64,000 nucleotides of DNA from Gnetum montanum (GCA_015680685.1 MNCI01034769.1:895604-959603); one strand, 5' to 3'. Shown: positions 22,755-35,856, numbered from the stretch's first letter. Notes: a model not told the origin generated them from the sequence alone. Translations and numbers: made by a program.

Positions 22755-24083
22755 TATATCCAAACACATAGTGCTTGAACCTTTTCAAAGCATACACCAC
22801 CACCATTAGTGCTTTCTCCATTGTGGTGTAATTCAACTATGCATCCACACTACTTTGACTTATGTAGTGGATGTAATATGAATGTTTCTTGTCATCCAAG
22901 TATGTAAGTATAGCTCCCAAGGCATAAATTAGATGCATTTGTCATTATATGAAATGATCTAGATGAGTTAGATGCTTGTAGAATTAGAGTCTCTATGAAC
23001 TTCTGCTTGAGGCTCTGAAATGCATTTTTGCATTCCTTGGTCTAGATGAATGGAGCATCTTTCTTTATTAGCTCAACCCATAGTTTTGTGATCCTAGAGA
23101 AATTCTCTATAAATCTCTACTAGTAGCTAGTGTGCACAAAGAATGACGAAAAATCTTTGATAGTTTTTGGTTTGCGGGTGATTGCTAGGATGACCCTTAT
23201 CTTTTTAGGTTCTACCTCAATCCTTTCTTTTAAGATTCTATGTCCCAATATAATGCCCTCCTAGACCATCAAATGACTCTTTTTCCAATTAAGCTATAGG
23301 TTTATTTCCACACATCTTTTTAGTACATGCTCAAGGTTGTCCAAGGCTTGCTCAAATTTAGCACCATAAGTGAAAAGGTCATCCATAATGACTTCCACTC
23401 CACTACCGATCTACTGCTAAAAGATGCTTAAGACCAATCATTGGAAAGTGACAGGAGAATTACATAGACCAAAAGGCATCCTGTGATATGTAAAGGTTCC
23501 TGAGAGACTTGTGAATGTTGTTTTGGCTTGGTCTTTTGGTGCAAGCTAGATTTTGTTATAGCCACTATAACCATCTAGAAAACTGTAATAACAATGCCTA
23601 GATATGGTGTCCAACACCTAATCAATGAATGGTAATAGTAAATGATCTTTGAATATCGCTATGTTTAACAACCTGAAGTTGATACAAACCAATCATTTGA
23701 TACCTATCTTTGGCACTATCATGAGTGAGCTAACCCACTCACTATCTGCAATGGGGTAGATGAACCCTACCTTAAGGAGTTGCTTAGTCTTCTCTTTAAC
23801 AATTTTCTTTAATTTTGGGTTCAACAACCATTTTGGTTGCCTCCTTGGCTTCATGGATGGATCAACATAAATGCAGTGCTAGCATATCTATGGATCAATT
23901 CTAGTTAGTTCAAGATATGAGCAAGCAAAGGTTGTTAGCCATCTATTAATCACTTTTAATAGTTTTTCTTTTTGATCAAGAGCAAGTTTGATAATAAGGA
24001 TGACCAGCTTGTCATTTTTTAAGAATGCACATTTTAGGTTGGCAAGTAGAGCTTTCAACTCTAAGGGCTCTTTTTTGAAATTC
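22755..24083 (-). pseudogene. RT and RNase H part of H pol
   Basis: The minus strand aligns with 47450-48770 of E2. The RT catalytic box reads IMDD near 23388, followed by a TYGAKFEQALD-like segment as in E2. The text near 23250-23170 matches the E2 segment on either side of the IIQGITHQ motif. Many in-frame stops and indels are present. The piece is bounded by element O on its left and element N on its right. Confidence 0.75.
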
Positions 24084-24088
24084 TCAGG
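24084..24088. repeat. Target-site duplication TCAGG, left copy (element N)
   Basis: TCAGG directly precedes the TGTTGG start of N and recurs at 32398-32402 after its CCAACA end. Removing N and one copy restores alignment with E2 near 48770. Confidence 0.92.
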
Positions 24089-25270
24089 TGTTGGCGACCG
24101 TTTGGGACGCGACCGCCAACGAGTGTCCTCGATCAGGATTTAGGTGCCTGCTGGTCTCTGGCAACACCAAGGCCCAGATACCTCCAAATAACTCAGTAGT
24201 TAACGTGAGTATGTGTGTGTGCTGTTGCGGCGTGCGGTTGTGTGCAATGTAATGATTGCGTGTGTGTGAAATATAAATGACTTACTTTAAAGAGATTCAG
24301 CCAACTTTATCAAGTACTGTGAGTTGTTGTAAATTTCCTATTTTGTTCAAACTACCTAGTCTATGCGGTCCCTATAATACCTGCTTGTAACAAGTAAAAT
24401 TTTGCATAAACATTTGAGCACAACTCCGCAAATCTACTCCTAATTTTCCCCAGAGAGAGATATATAGTTCCACAAGAAAACTAGAAATAGAGCAAGATTC
24501 AAAGGAAATAGACAGAAAGAAAAGAAAGCAGATTTGTGTGGACCTCACATATTTAAACAAGGTAAAATGACACGAGTAAACACTTCGCAATAAAGCTATT
24601 CCAAATTCAATATCTATGATTTGTTCAAACTTCCAAGACTCAAACAAGCAATATCTTCAAGACAATCCTACTGTACTACCGAAAATTGCTGCGTAAACTA
24701 CCATGTACGAGACTCCATTTTGGCTAGACAGTAGATGTCAACGATTGCATTTAAACAAAACCTTTAAAAGACTTGACAATTTCTGATTGAAATAACACGG
24801 AAAATCACTCTCAAGATAAAAAGAAGCTATTCTGGTCCCATCAAAATACCAAAGATTTTCTGAACCCTCTCGACTACCAAATTGTTCCACGGCGTGACTA
24901 CAAACAGAGGCTCTCTTCCAACAATCCAATAGCAGTTCCCAAACGTTGCACAATAACGAGATTTACTACTAAAATGCTCTCAAGGCTTTTTGAACACAAG
25001 CGCTTCTATGGCAAAATTTTAACAGAAATTCCTATTGGGCAACAAGAACAATAAGAGCAATCTAAAAATCCCAAAATTACTTGCCAAGGATGATACTATC
25101 TAAACCACTAGCTAAGCAATATAAACAAAACAAAAAATGAAATGCATAACTCACAGGACCATGACAAAGAGGCTGAAATCTTTATTCTAGCAAGCCATCT
25201 TGCAAACAATCTTCTTTACAAATCTTCCAAGTGTGATGATGATGCTCCTTCTTCCCTTGACCCCTGAAGC

Positions 25271-25280
25271 CTTTTTATAG
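25271..25280 (-). promoter_or_regulatory. TATA box of N (left LTR)
   Basis: The minus strand reads CTATAAAAAG. It is identical at 30681-30690 in the right LTR. Confidence 0.7.
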
Positions 25281-25879
25281 GGTCTAAGGTAGTTGGGTAA
25301 GTTACAACTTCCAAAAATATCTCACCTAGCTTTTCTCTCAAGTAATTGGACTATCCAATCAGAAAATTACTTACCCAACAAGTTAGGAGGTTACTTGCCC
25401 AACAAGTTAGGTAGGTTACAAAAATTTTAGGTGGTTTCAACCACAAAAGAGAGAAAAAGGTTGCAATTGACAAGTGGCCTTGGTGGTTACAAACATCATG
25501 GATTAAGGCTAGGAAGTTACAACTTCCACATAAAATAAAGGAGATAATAACCAAATGTCTATTTTAATTTTAAACCACATCCCTTTGCATATTTCTTGCA
25601 ATTGAATAAGCAAGAATCAAGTTCGTATAAGAATTTGGCTCTATTCCTTTCACTCTTGCATGCGTTCACAAATTAAATGGCGTCATGTTTATCCCCAAGT
25701 CTTCCATAATATTTGACTATCAATGCAAACTTGCTGATTTTGTAGAAAACATCGATGGCCATTTGCCAATAGTCTAGAAAAGTATCCAGAACCTTATTCA
25801 ACTGATCAGAGGCGTTCTTCCTCGATTCGTGTCAGGAGAACCTTAGATAGAGGGTATCATCGGCATCCAGAGCGAGCCA

Positions 25880-26280
25880 TGCTTTGATGGTGAGGGCCTT
25901 CCCCTGCAACTCTGCCCGCGCGTTGTGTGTCCTGTGGCTGCGCCCGTTCGCTACCCCTGCCGCCTGCAGCCGAGGGTATTTCTGGCCTGGTTTTGCGCAG
26001 GCTTATGGCCAGGGTTTCGTTTGGCCTCAGGGTCCGAGCCTTGCTTCGCCGCCACCGCCGTTGCAGTCGTCGCCTGTTTCCTTCGTCTTCTGCTGCCGTT
26101 GCTTCTGACGCCGCCGTTCACGCCCGCGATCTCTGCCTCCTCTGGCCAAACCCTCGCCTGCACCTCTGCCTGCGAAAATCGGCTCTCGCGCGCCTAGATC
26201 TGCGCGTCCTCTGCCTCGCTGCGGCCATCGTCGGTTCTTTATTCTGTAACTCTTGTGGCCGTGCACGCTGCTAACTCCTC
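25880..26280. other. GC-rich island in the U3 of N
   Basis: A CpG-rich stretch of about 400 bases stands out in the otherwise AT-rich LTR and is repeated at 31289-31689. Open frames exist on both strands (plus 25884-26108, minus 26299-26027), but they are alanine-, proline- or arginine-rich and match no family I know. It could be captured host sequence. Confidence 0.45.
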
Positions 26281-26453
26281 TGCAAATCGCCCACAGCAAC
26301 CCTCAGCCCGATCCACACCAGCCTTGAACTCTGTCAACTCACATCGGTGCAGGAAGAGAATTACACCATCCAACAGAATGCCGACATCTTGCAAATTTCT
26401 TCTCAAAACCCTCATAGCACCATAGACGAGATTTCAAAGTGGATTAGAAAATT

Positions 26454-26768
26454 TTAGTTGCATTTTATTTGCACTGCCACTCCATTAGCGGTGAGCAATT
26501 TTTGTCTCAGATTTTCAGAGCTTTCAGAATTCCCAAATGCTCCCTGAGCGACAAGGGCTTCAGTAACCGATGTTTTACAGCCGTTTTCTTTCGCAACATC
26601 CTTGCAGGTAACCAGAAGATCATTGATGGACAAAGAAGGATCAAGGTGTTTATCCTTGCTCGAAAATTTTCTGACACGTGATGCCTCACCTGTGCCTAAA
26701 GCTTCTTTGCCGATATTGCTGATATTGAGACACTTAACCACATCGTCCTTATTACCATCCATTATCAC
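26454..26768 (-). other. 104-codon open frame in the U3 of N
   Basis: The minus-strand frame has gene-like composition (for example GKEALGTGEASRVRKFSS and NDLLVTCKDVAKENGCKTS). The right LTR copy (32177-31863) has a stop at the VAKEN position, where AAA has become TAA. It is not recognised. It may be a captured exon fragment or chance. Confidence 0.3.
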
Positions 26769-26988
26769 AAAAACCGTGACTTACTTCATAGTATCTTCAC
26801 AAAGTTTGCTGGTAAATATTTAATTAATCGCTTCTTCATCATCACGTTCCCTCAAAAATTCAATGTTAAACTTTTGGACGTTATAGGTAGATTATCTCTC
26901 TCTCTTAAATCAACACACAACACACAACGGATGATCAATGGAATACCCTTTCAAAGCCTGCTCCATGAAATGGCCAAATGTGCCAACA

Positions 26989-27003
26989 TTTCTGCCCCCC
27001 TTT
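26989..27003 (-). other. Polypurine tract of N
   Basis: The minus strand reads AAAGGGGGGCAGAAA directly before the 3' LTR. Confidence 0.8.
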
Positions 27004-27197
27004 AAAAGCTTAAAGAAATTTATGCATGCCTCATTTTAAAACTGAACTGTACTTGAAGCTTTTATTGAACTTTTTACATCTGAACTGATAAATCTTTTTG
27101 GAGGAAAATTCCCATTTAACATAAGGTGTGATGGGACAAAAACCTCGTTCCTAACAAAACAAACAAACTGTACATTATTAAATCCTTCGTTGATGGA

Positions 27198-29381
27198 CTA
27201 TGGGAAGAGAATGGGGAGGATTCTGCTGGTAGGAATCCTCATATCTCCAACCCTCTTATCTTCTTTCTCAAGTGAATCCTCATTTTCTTGGAGTGTACAA
27301 ATTTTGTTTTCAACATATCCTTTTTCAACCATCCTACTTCTTCCATTTGAAGTGATGTTATCCATCATGAAAGGTTCACTATAGATGTATATTTGATTTG
27401 GTTTTCCTTTCCAAGGTAGCCACATGTGAGAATAATCTGTTGATATATAACCTAAGAAATTCTTGCTCCAACTTCTACTCAATAAGAGACTATGTGAATC
27501 TGGTATATCTGCCACTTGAATAGTTACTTTACTTCTGATACGGGGTTCAGAAGCAATTTCCAATAGAACGTTTGGTAATTGACCCACAATCTTCACTCTA
27601 CTTTTATCCACTTGAACAATCTTCTTATTTGATTTTTCAGGAATCAAACCAAGTTTCTTAGATATAGACAATGGCATTATAGTAGATGTAGCTCCAGAAT
27701 CAACCAAACAATTGTGTAAGTATTTATCTTTCAATTTCATTGTCAAAAGGAAAGGAGGAGCTTCCTTGTCATGTGAAGTCTTCAATTTCTCATCATTACT
27801 AGACACATAACTTAACTCTGATTCTCTAGCTCTCTTTTTTCCTTTAATAAACTCTAAAGCCTTTCTTTGCTGATCTCCTATTTGAAGTAACTGATAGTGG
27901 CTAATATTGGCTTTGACACGTTTAAGGTCTTTTACCAAATCATATTCTCCATCACCAATGAAGCTTGATCTCTTTATCCATTTGTTGAAAGACTGATTTG
28001 GAGTGCTTTGCTCCACTTGATTGTCTTTACCTTTATTCTTATCCCTTCTACTTGGCTCAGAAGCTTTTCTCTTAGTAGATGGATCAGTAATAACATTTGG
28101 GGGTCTAGAAGTAGTTAGTCTTTCCTTATATCGAAGACTATATCCATTTTCCTCATTGTTATTACATTCCTCATCTGAAGACATATCTTCTTCAGAACTT
28201 GATAGAGAAGAAGTATCACTTGATCCATTGCTAGAAGATTTATTCGCATAATGAACACTAGATAACTCATCATCAGATTCCATATCAAGAAAGTTGGACA
28301 TAATAAGATCACTTTCATCCTCATCTTCTACTAACTTAGTGTCTTGATGTTTATGCTTTCTACTTTTACTTTCTTCCTTGATATTTACTCTTGCCAATGC
28401 TTTCTCAAGCTTCACTATTTTGTTAGACATATCTCTCATTAATTGTCCTTTTTCAGATCCCACTCTTTCATGTTCTGGCTCTTCCTTAACGTGAGATGGA
28501 CTTGGTAAAGCATTGAATTGAGTAAAATCTTGCATAGGGATCATAACTCTTTCTTCTCTTTTTGGAATTGTGATATTTTTTTCAGGATTCAAATTCAATT
28601 GTTTTTCTAGCTGTATAGCTTCACTAAAGTATTCATTTGGTGTAGTTAAGTTTGGAGTTCTCCTTCACCAAATTGAAATGTTGGGGTTGACAGCGTTAAG
28701 GTAAGTTTCCTTAAGCATTTCTTCTGATGGCCTATATTGCCTTTGAAAGAGTACACAAATTCGTTGAAACTTAATGTTGTAATCTCTAATTGACTCTTTA
28801 ACTCCTTGCTTAGCTTGAATTAGCCCACAGTATAATTGTTGTTGATCTAATTGATTACCAAACTGGGCCAAGAAAAGATTCTTCATATCATCCCAACTTG
28901 TAATACTATTACTTGGTAAGTTCGAATACCAAATCTGAGCCATATCCTTTAGATTTGATACAAACAACCTACAAGCTTGATCTTGATGTTGAATATTTGC
29001 ATGAGCTAAAGCAAACTCAAACATGTGAATATATTCTTCAGCTAAATAAGCTTTTTCAGGAATAAAAGGCTCAGGCAAATATTTGTAAACTACCTTAGGA
29101 ATATCATTGTAGTTTTGAAATCCTAATGGTGTAACTCTTTGCCAAGGATTTGCCTTCCTATTCCTTTGTATAATTGAACTCTTAGACTTTCTAGATCTTC
29201 TCTTACGAATTGACAAACCAGAGATAATGGGTGATCTTCTTGATCTTCTAGTTTACACACCACTACTTGTTCCCAATTCAAAAACTTTCTTTTGTTCTTC
29301 TTCTGATGAAGAATCAGTCTTAGAATCTAGAATATCTTTTGAAACTTTGAAACTTTCCAAACTATCAAATTTCTTGTTCAT
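27198..29381 (-). pseudogene. Gag-protease of N
   Basis: A single minus-strand frame of 728 codons runs from an ATG at 29381 to a stop at 27198. Two internal stops break it: TAA near 29252 and TGA at 28665-28663. The gag core is at about 29170-28680 (VYKYLPEPFIPEKAYLAEEY, AQIWYSNLPSNSITSWDD, ESIRDYNIKFQRIC). A charged, serine-rich middle follows (Ser-Asp-Glu tracts near 28200). The aspartic protease has CLVDSGATSTIMP with catalytic Asp at about residue 561 (27701-27690) and a later SHSLLLSRSW segment in place of ILGRxWL. It ends with SHMWLPWKGKPNQI. No zinc knuckle or polymerase is present. Both stops are one C-to-T change from sense codons, so this was probably an intact frame recently. Confidence 0.85.
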
Positions 29382-29473
29382 GAACTGAAAATAGAATCTA
29401 ATTCTTAAGCCTTACAAATAATTGTTGATGTACTAAAAGTATAAGGCTTATGAACCTAGAGGCTTAATTTTCA

Positions 29474-29491
29474 GCCCTCCTTCTAACGCCA
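29474..29491 (-). other. Primer binding site of N
   Basis: The minus strand reads TGGCGTTAGAAGGAGGGC, seven bases from the LTR. It differs at few positions from the primer site of O. Confidence 0.7.
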
Positions 29492-29498
29492 AAAGAAC

Positions 29499-32397
29499 TG
29501 TTGGCGACCGTTTGGGACGCGACCGTCAACGAGTGTCCTCGAACAGGATTTAGGTGCCTGCTGGTCTCTGGCAACACCAAGGCCCAGATACCTCCAAATA
29601 ACTCAGTAGTTAACGTGAGTATGTGTGTGTGCTGTTGCGGCGTGCGGTTGTGTGCAATGTAATGATTGCGTGTGTGTGAAATATACATGACTTACTTTAA
29701 AGAGATTCAGCCAACTTTATTAAGTACTGTGAGTTGTTGTAAATTTCCTATTTTGTTCAAACTACCTAGTCTATGCGGTCCCTATAATACCTGCTTGTAA
29801 CAAGTAAAATTTTGCATAAACATTTGAGCACAACTTCGCAAATCTACTCCTAATTTTCCCCAGAGAGAGATATATAGTTCCACAAGAAAACTAGAAATAG
29901 AGCAAGATTCAAAGGAAATAGACAGAAAGAAAAGAAAGCAGATTTGTGTGGACCTCATATATTTAAACAAGGTAAAATGACACGAGTAAACACTTCACAA
30001 TAAAGCTATTCCAAATTCAATATCTATGAATTGTTCAAACTTCCAAGACTCAAACAAGCAATATCTTCAAGACAATCCTACTGTACTACCGAAAATTGCT
30101 GCGTAAACTCCCATGTACGAGACTCCATTTTGGCTAGCCAGTAGATGTCAACGATTGCATTTAAACAAAACCTTTAAAAGACTTGACAATTTCTGATTGA
30201 AATAACACGGAAAATCACTCTAAAGATAAAAAGAAGCTATTCTGGTCCCATAAAAATACAAAAGATTTTCTGAACCCTCTCGACTACCAAATTGTTCCAC
30301 GGCGTGACTACAAACAGAGGCTCTCTTCCAACAATCCAATAGCAGTTCCCAAACGTTGCACAATAACGAGATTTACTACTAAAATGCTCTCAAGGCTTTT
30401 TGAACACAAGCGCTTCTATGGCAAAATTTTGACAGAAATTCCTATTGGGCAACAAGAACAATAAGAGCAATTTAAAAATCCCAAAATTATTTGTCAAGGA
30501 TGATACTATCTAAAGCACTAGCTAAGCAATATAAACAAAAAAAAAAATGAAATGCATTACTCACAGGACCATGACAAGGAGGCTGAAATCTTTATTCTAG
30601 CAAGCCATCTTGCAAACAATCTTCTTTACAAATCTTCCAGGTGTGATGATGATGCTCCTTCTTCCCTTGACCCCTGAAGCCTTTTTATAGGGTCTAAGGT
30701 AGTTGGGTAAGTTACAATTTCCAAAAATATCTCACCTAGCTTTTCTCTCAAGTAATTGGACTATCCAATCAGAAAATTACTTACCCAACAAGTTAGGAGG
30801 TTACTTGCCCAACAAGTTAGGTAGGTTACAAAAATTTTAGGTGGTTTCAACCACAAAAGAGAGAAAAAGGTTGCAATTGACAAGTGGCCTTGGTGGTTAC
30901 AAACATCATGGATTATGGCTAGGAAGTTACAACTTCCACATAAAATAAAGGAGATAATAACCAAATGTCTATTTAATTTTAAACCACATCCCATTGCATA
31001 TTTCTTGCAATTGAATAAGCAAGAATCAAGTTCGTATAAGAATTTGGCTCTATTCCTTTCCCTCTTGCATGCGTTCACAAATTAAATGGCGTCATGTTTA
31101 TCCCCAAGTCTTCCATAATATTTGACTATCAATGCAAACTTGCTGATTTTGTAGAAAACATCGATGGCCATTTGCCAATAGTCTAGAAAAGTATCCAGAA
31201 CCTTATTCAACTGATCAGAGGCGTTCTTCCTCGATTCGTGTCAGGAGAACCTTAGATAGAGGGTATCATCGGCATCCAGAGCGAGCCATGCTTTGATGGT
31301 GAGGGCCTTCCCCTGCAACTCTGCCCGCGCTTTGTGTGTCCTGTGGCTGCGCCCGTTCGCTCCCCCTGCCGCCTGCAGCCGAGGGTATTTCTGGCCTGGT
31401 TTTGCGCAGGCTTATGGCCAGGGTTTCGTTTGGCCTCAGGGTCCGAGCCTTGCTTCGCCGCCACCGCCGTTGCAGTCGTCGCCTGTTTCCTTCTTCTTCT
31501 GCTGCCGTTGCTTCTGCCGCCGCCGTTCACGCCCGCGATCTCTGCCTCCTCTGGCCAAACCCTCACCTGCACCTCTGCCTGCGAAAATCGGCTCTCGCGC
31601 GCCTAGATCTGCGCGTCCTCTGCCTCGCTGCGGCCATCGTCGGTTCGTTATTCTGTAACTCTTGTGGCCGCGCACGCTGCTAACTCCTCTGCAAATCGCC
31701 CACAGCAACCCTCAGCCCGATCCACACCAGCCTTGAACTCTGTCAACTCACATCGGTGCAGGAAGAGAATTACACCATCCAATAGAATGCCGACATCTTG
31801 CAAATTTCTTCTCAAAACCCTCATAGCACCATAGACGAGATTTCAAAGTGGATTAGAAAATTTTAGTTGCATTTTATTTGCACTGCCACTCCATTAGCGG
31901 TGAGCAATTTTTGTCTCAGATTTTCAGAGCTTTCAGAATTCCCAAATGCTCCCTGAGCGACAAGGGCTTCAGTAACCGATGTTTCACAGCCGTTTTCTTA
32001 CGCAACATCCTTGCAGGTAACCAGAAGATCATTGATGGACAAAGAAGGATCAAGGTGTTTATCCTTGCTCGAAAATTTTCTGACACGTGATGCCTCACCT
32101 GTGCCTAAAGCTTCTTTGCCGATATTGCTGATATTGAGACACTTAACTACATCGTCCTTATTACCATCCATTATCACAAAAACCGTGACTTACTTCATAG
32201 TATCTGCACAAAGTTTGCTGGTAAATATTTAATTAATCGCTTCTTCATCATCACGTTCCCTCAAAAATTCAATGTTAAACTTTTGGACGTTATAGGTAGA
32301 TTATCTCTCTCTCTTAAATCAACACACAACACACAACGGATGATCAATGGAATACCCTTTCAAAGCCTGCTCCATGAAATGGCCAAATGTGCCAACA
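29499..32397 (-). repeat. 5' LTR of N (right copy)
   Basis: It is 2899 bases long and nearly identical to 24089-26988, including the GC-rich island and the TATA box. Confidence 0.92.
30681..30690 (-). promoter_or_regulatory. TATA box of N (5' LTR)
   Basis: The minus strand reads CTATAAAAAG. This copy would start the element's RNA near 30655. Confidence 0.7.
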
Positions 32398-32402
32398 TCA
32401 GG
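32398..32402. repeat. Target-site duplication TCAGG, right copy (element N)
   Basis: It matches 24084-24088. H sequence resumes after it. Confidence 0.92.
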
Positions 32403-35400
32403 GATCTCCAACTCTCCCCAATTAGTATAATCATTTTCATCATTAGAGAGTTGGTGATGAACTTTAGTTCATGCATGTCTATGACATAAGCACATGTCAG
32501 GCTCTTAGTAAGTTCTATGCACATTATGTTGTTTTCAAAATTAGTGGTTAGCCACTAGGCCCACTGGGTGCCCTCTTGTTTTGTGGTGTTGTATATAGAC
32601 ACCTTTGAGTATCTACCTCATGTGCACACTAGTTGCATGTAGAAATAGATGCTAGTTTCACGAACCAAAGATTCTACACACAATTACACCCAATATCGTT
32701 GTATGTGATGCATGGAACTCACTTATTTTCGATCTTTCCAAATGAATTTACCTTACATATCTCTAGGAAAATATATTTAATGTCCATTATTGCATCAATA
32801 ATGCTTAGCCATACCCTTCCCATAATGATTGGGAAGTCCCCCTTCCAGTTCTCAACCTTGATTACTAGAAAACCAATAGGATAACCCCACCCATAGATAG
32901 TGGTCACAATGCCTTCTACTAGTCCCAATGGAATAGTAATGGACTAGTTTGCCAATTGTAATAATATATTACTCTTCTTAAGAGGCGACAGGTTCTAGGA
33001 AATATACATCTCATGAAAAATCAAGTTCACCATGAGACCTACATCAAGAAGAGCCTTACATGGTTCATTCCTAGCAATTTGTAAATAAATAAGAGGACTC
33101 CTAGTATTAGCTAATTTCATGGGAAGGTTGCCACCTAGATCCAATCAAATATGACATGAGTGAACATAATAGTATGGAATTTAGGCAACATGTGGTTTGA
33201 AGGGTTTCCAATGGAATTGTTTGTAGAGGATGAGGTAGGCATAAGATGACTAGCCATCTAAGTTTATGAGGGTTTAGTAGGACTGTTGGGTTAAAGGAAT
33301 GATCTTTTATAACCATGAGGTTCCAAATCACTCAGTTGATGAACCAGTTATAGATTAATGGCCCTAGTAGCATTGCATTGCTACAGTTGGGCTAGAAGTT
33401 CGCCTTTCATGGATGGAGAAAGTGGTAGGTATCTTGAGGATGGAGAAATAGGTGCAGGAACAGGAGGAGGATAAGGATGGAATGTGGTGTCCCTCCTAGA
33501 ATGTGGAGAATGAGTTTTATAGTATTTAGGAGGATAATAGTGATGTTGAAAAGGAGAAATGTGACTAGAAGAGTCACATCAAGATAGCAGTTGCTAAATG
33601 TAATACCCAAATGGATCTAGCTACCTATAAGAGTACTGCTACCTTGGTAGTGACATCCCACATGACTATGATTACTACCACTATTAATACTACTTGTATT
33701 ATTGTGGTGGATTTCCACTTGGATAATATTGTTGTTGCTAATGGAACTACCTAAGATTACCTTGAAGATAAGGTAATCTTCTAGGTGTTTTATCTTTTTT
33801 CTAGTAATGGATTCAGAGCATACAACCTAGACTGTTGCAAGTGTGACATTATGGGGAAACATTCCTTAGGATGTTCACATTGGCAAATGTCACATCCACC
33901 ACCATCATCTGATTCAATTTTTGTAACTTCCTCTACTATAGCAATCTTGTCCTTACCCCTTTGATTGGCATGTTTAGTTTCCTTTTGCCTCCTACGGTCA
34001 TAATCACTACCTTGTTCTTTAGACTCTTTAATAATTTTTAAAATAGCTTAAAATCTATCATTCATAGAGTCCCATAACTAATCTAACTTAGCTAAAATTT
34101 TAGAAGTAAATTTTTAAATTAGCAAGGTTTTTTGGTTCATAACCTCATTAAGTGATGATTCCTTCTCACTGTTACAAAATTAGACCTCCCTCTTGCACAT
34201 GGAAGGATCTCAGTTGTATTCTTCTATACTTTCATGTTTTCTCAACTCTTTTTCTTTTTTTTCTACTTGCTTGATTAGCCTTTGGATCTAATGGGCTCTT
34301 AATTCAAATAGTCTTCCTTAGGCATAGATCCCAAGAGTTTTCCTCATTTTAGAGCGAAGCCCATCTATGATGTGGTGAAGTTGTTCCTACTAAGAGTAAC
34401 CATGGATAGGGCATCAGTGTAATAAGGAATAATATTTTTCCATGGCAACATTCATGGACTCATGTGTTACTTGGTTCCAACCTTGGATCTACCTTCTTAG
34501 ATTGGACACTTGGGAGTACATTTGATACTTGTTGTTGAATAGTTCAAGCATCATACTCCATCTACTAATTAATTTTGGCTCCAAGGACTAGTACTAGCTT
34601 TCTACTTCTTTGATGAGTGTCTTGGGAAATAACTTAAGCTTTTGCTAATTATTTTCTATATTTTTCAAGGTAGAGGCATCATGTAAAGGTTGAAGATGGC
34701 TCTGGGGATCTGAGTTATATCCCCCCTCAAACTTAAGGATGTTATTCATGTCTAGCCTCTTGATCTAGCTATCATTTATGTGCCTTGTAAAAATTCTCAC
34801 AGCCTCTACAATGTTTAGCATACTTTAAGTAGAGAGAAAAGGCTCATCATAGTCATAACCCTGGTGCCTATGATGCCCTTTGGTACCCCTTCATTCATGG
34901 TGACAGGCCTCTCTTGAATGCCTGCACCTTGGATCTTGACTTGCCCAACAATCCCTACAATCATCTTGGTCCCATTGGTCACCTCCATCATGATCATGTT
35001 CCTTGTAGTTATGCTCAGATTCAGAAGAAGAGGAAGATGATGACGAAGGGGAAGAGGAAGGAGGACTAGCACCATCATGGTCCCTACCACCCCCTCTTTA
35101 GTGGTCACAACCATGATCATGCTACTTACCTACATTCCTACCATGACTTTTCTCTGTGGATGCCCCTTTGTCATGGGATCCATTCTTACCAAAATAAGGA
35201 TTATTTATCATCGATTGTAGCTTCTATTTTTGGCCTCCTTTATAGAAGTCAAAGAAACGAGTCTCTCTGTATGAAAGATCCCCGTAGAAGGATTCTCCAC
35301 CATCTTTTTGGTAAATCAAGAATGAAAAATAATTGGACCATTTCCCCTTCGCAAATTCATAACATTGCTCTAGTTGTCAATCCCTCAAATGTTGTGCATT

Positions 35401-35694
35401 GGTGGGATGATAATCCCTAGCATTACTATCCTATACAACATATTTAGCATGAAGCCCTTGGATGCCTAACCACATAAGATGTTGTCAGAGCATCGTAGGA
35501 ATGGATCAATTTAATGGCAACACAATGTTGCCCTCCATGTCTCACCACCACAATTATTCATCCTAGTGTAGGATGAAGGTGAAATTGAATACATACTCAT
35601 CAAGATGAGCATATACCACTTTGTATTACTAGGGAACCTATTGATTTTCTCCATTAGACTTGGGCAAAGAATCACTCCTAAGAGAAGAAAACAT
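32403..35694 (-). pseudogene. Gag-protease of H
   Basis: The minus strand aligns with 48770-52000 of E2. The start is placed at the ATG at 35694, equivalent to the E2 ATG at 52000. The order is an N-terminal region (to about 35150), gag core (about 34750-34300), a zinc-knuckle remnant near 33870, a proline-rich stretch near 33450, then protease (about 33080-32800). A clear segment at 32928-32719 reads GLVEGIVTTIYGWGYPIGFLVIK and matches E2 and P. Stops are frequent. Confidence 0.7.
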
Positions 35695-35836
35695 CTTGTA
35701 TTAGAAGACAAAAAATGCAGTGTGCTTTCTTATAATTGTTGTAGTTATTTTGATGTATAATATGACTTTAGAGTTCACTTCAATGATGTTAAATAATTTT
35801 CACTAAATCCTAGATAGTGCATGTAACAAACAAAAG

Positions 35837-35856
35837 GTTCTTGATAATGATGCCAA
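35837..35856 (-). other. Decayed primer binding site of H
   Basis: The minus strand reads TTGGCATCATTATCAAGAAC. The same site reads TTGGCGTCATTGCCGGGGAC in E2 and TTGGCGTCGTTTCCAAGGAC in P. The series resembles the tRNA-Asp type primer site of Athila elements. Confidence 0.65.

Larger units (their letters stand above)
24089..26988 (-). repeat. 3' LTR of N (left copy)
   Basis: It is 2900 bases long and begins TGTTGGCGACCG in plus orientation. The TATA box at 25271-25280 splits it into about 1.7 kb of U3 (up to 26988) and about 1.15 kb of R-U5. Confidence 0.92.
24089..32397 (-). mobile_element. Non-autonomous LTR retrotransposon N (gag-protease only)
   Basis: Two 2.9 kb LTRs (24089-26988 and 29499-32397) have TGTTGGC/GCCAACA ends and a 5-base target duplication. 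The primer site is next to the right LTR and the polypurine tract next to the left, so the sense strand is minus. The 2.5 kb internal region holds only a gag-protease frame, with no RT, RNase H or integrase. The LTRs are very similar: about ten mismatches in the first 640 bases by eye and fewer further on. It is therefore the youngest datable insertion here. Confidence 0.9.

Noticed and set aside
25884-26280. GC-rich open frames in the N LTR as real host genes
   Set aside because: The frames overlap on both strands, are low in complexity and duplicate exactly with the LTR. They are kept only as a possible captured fragment.
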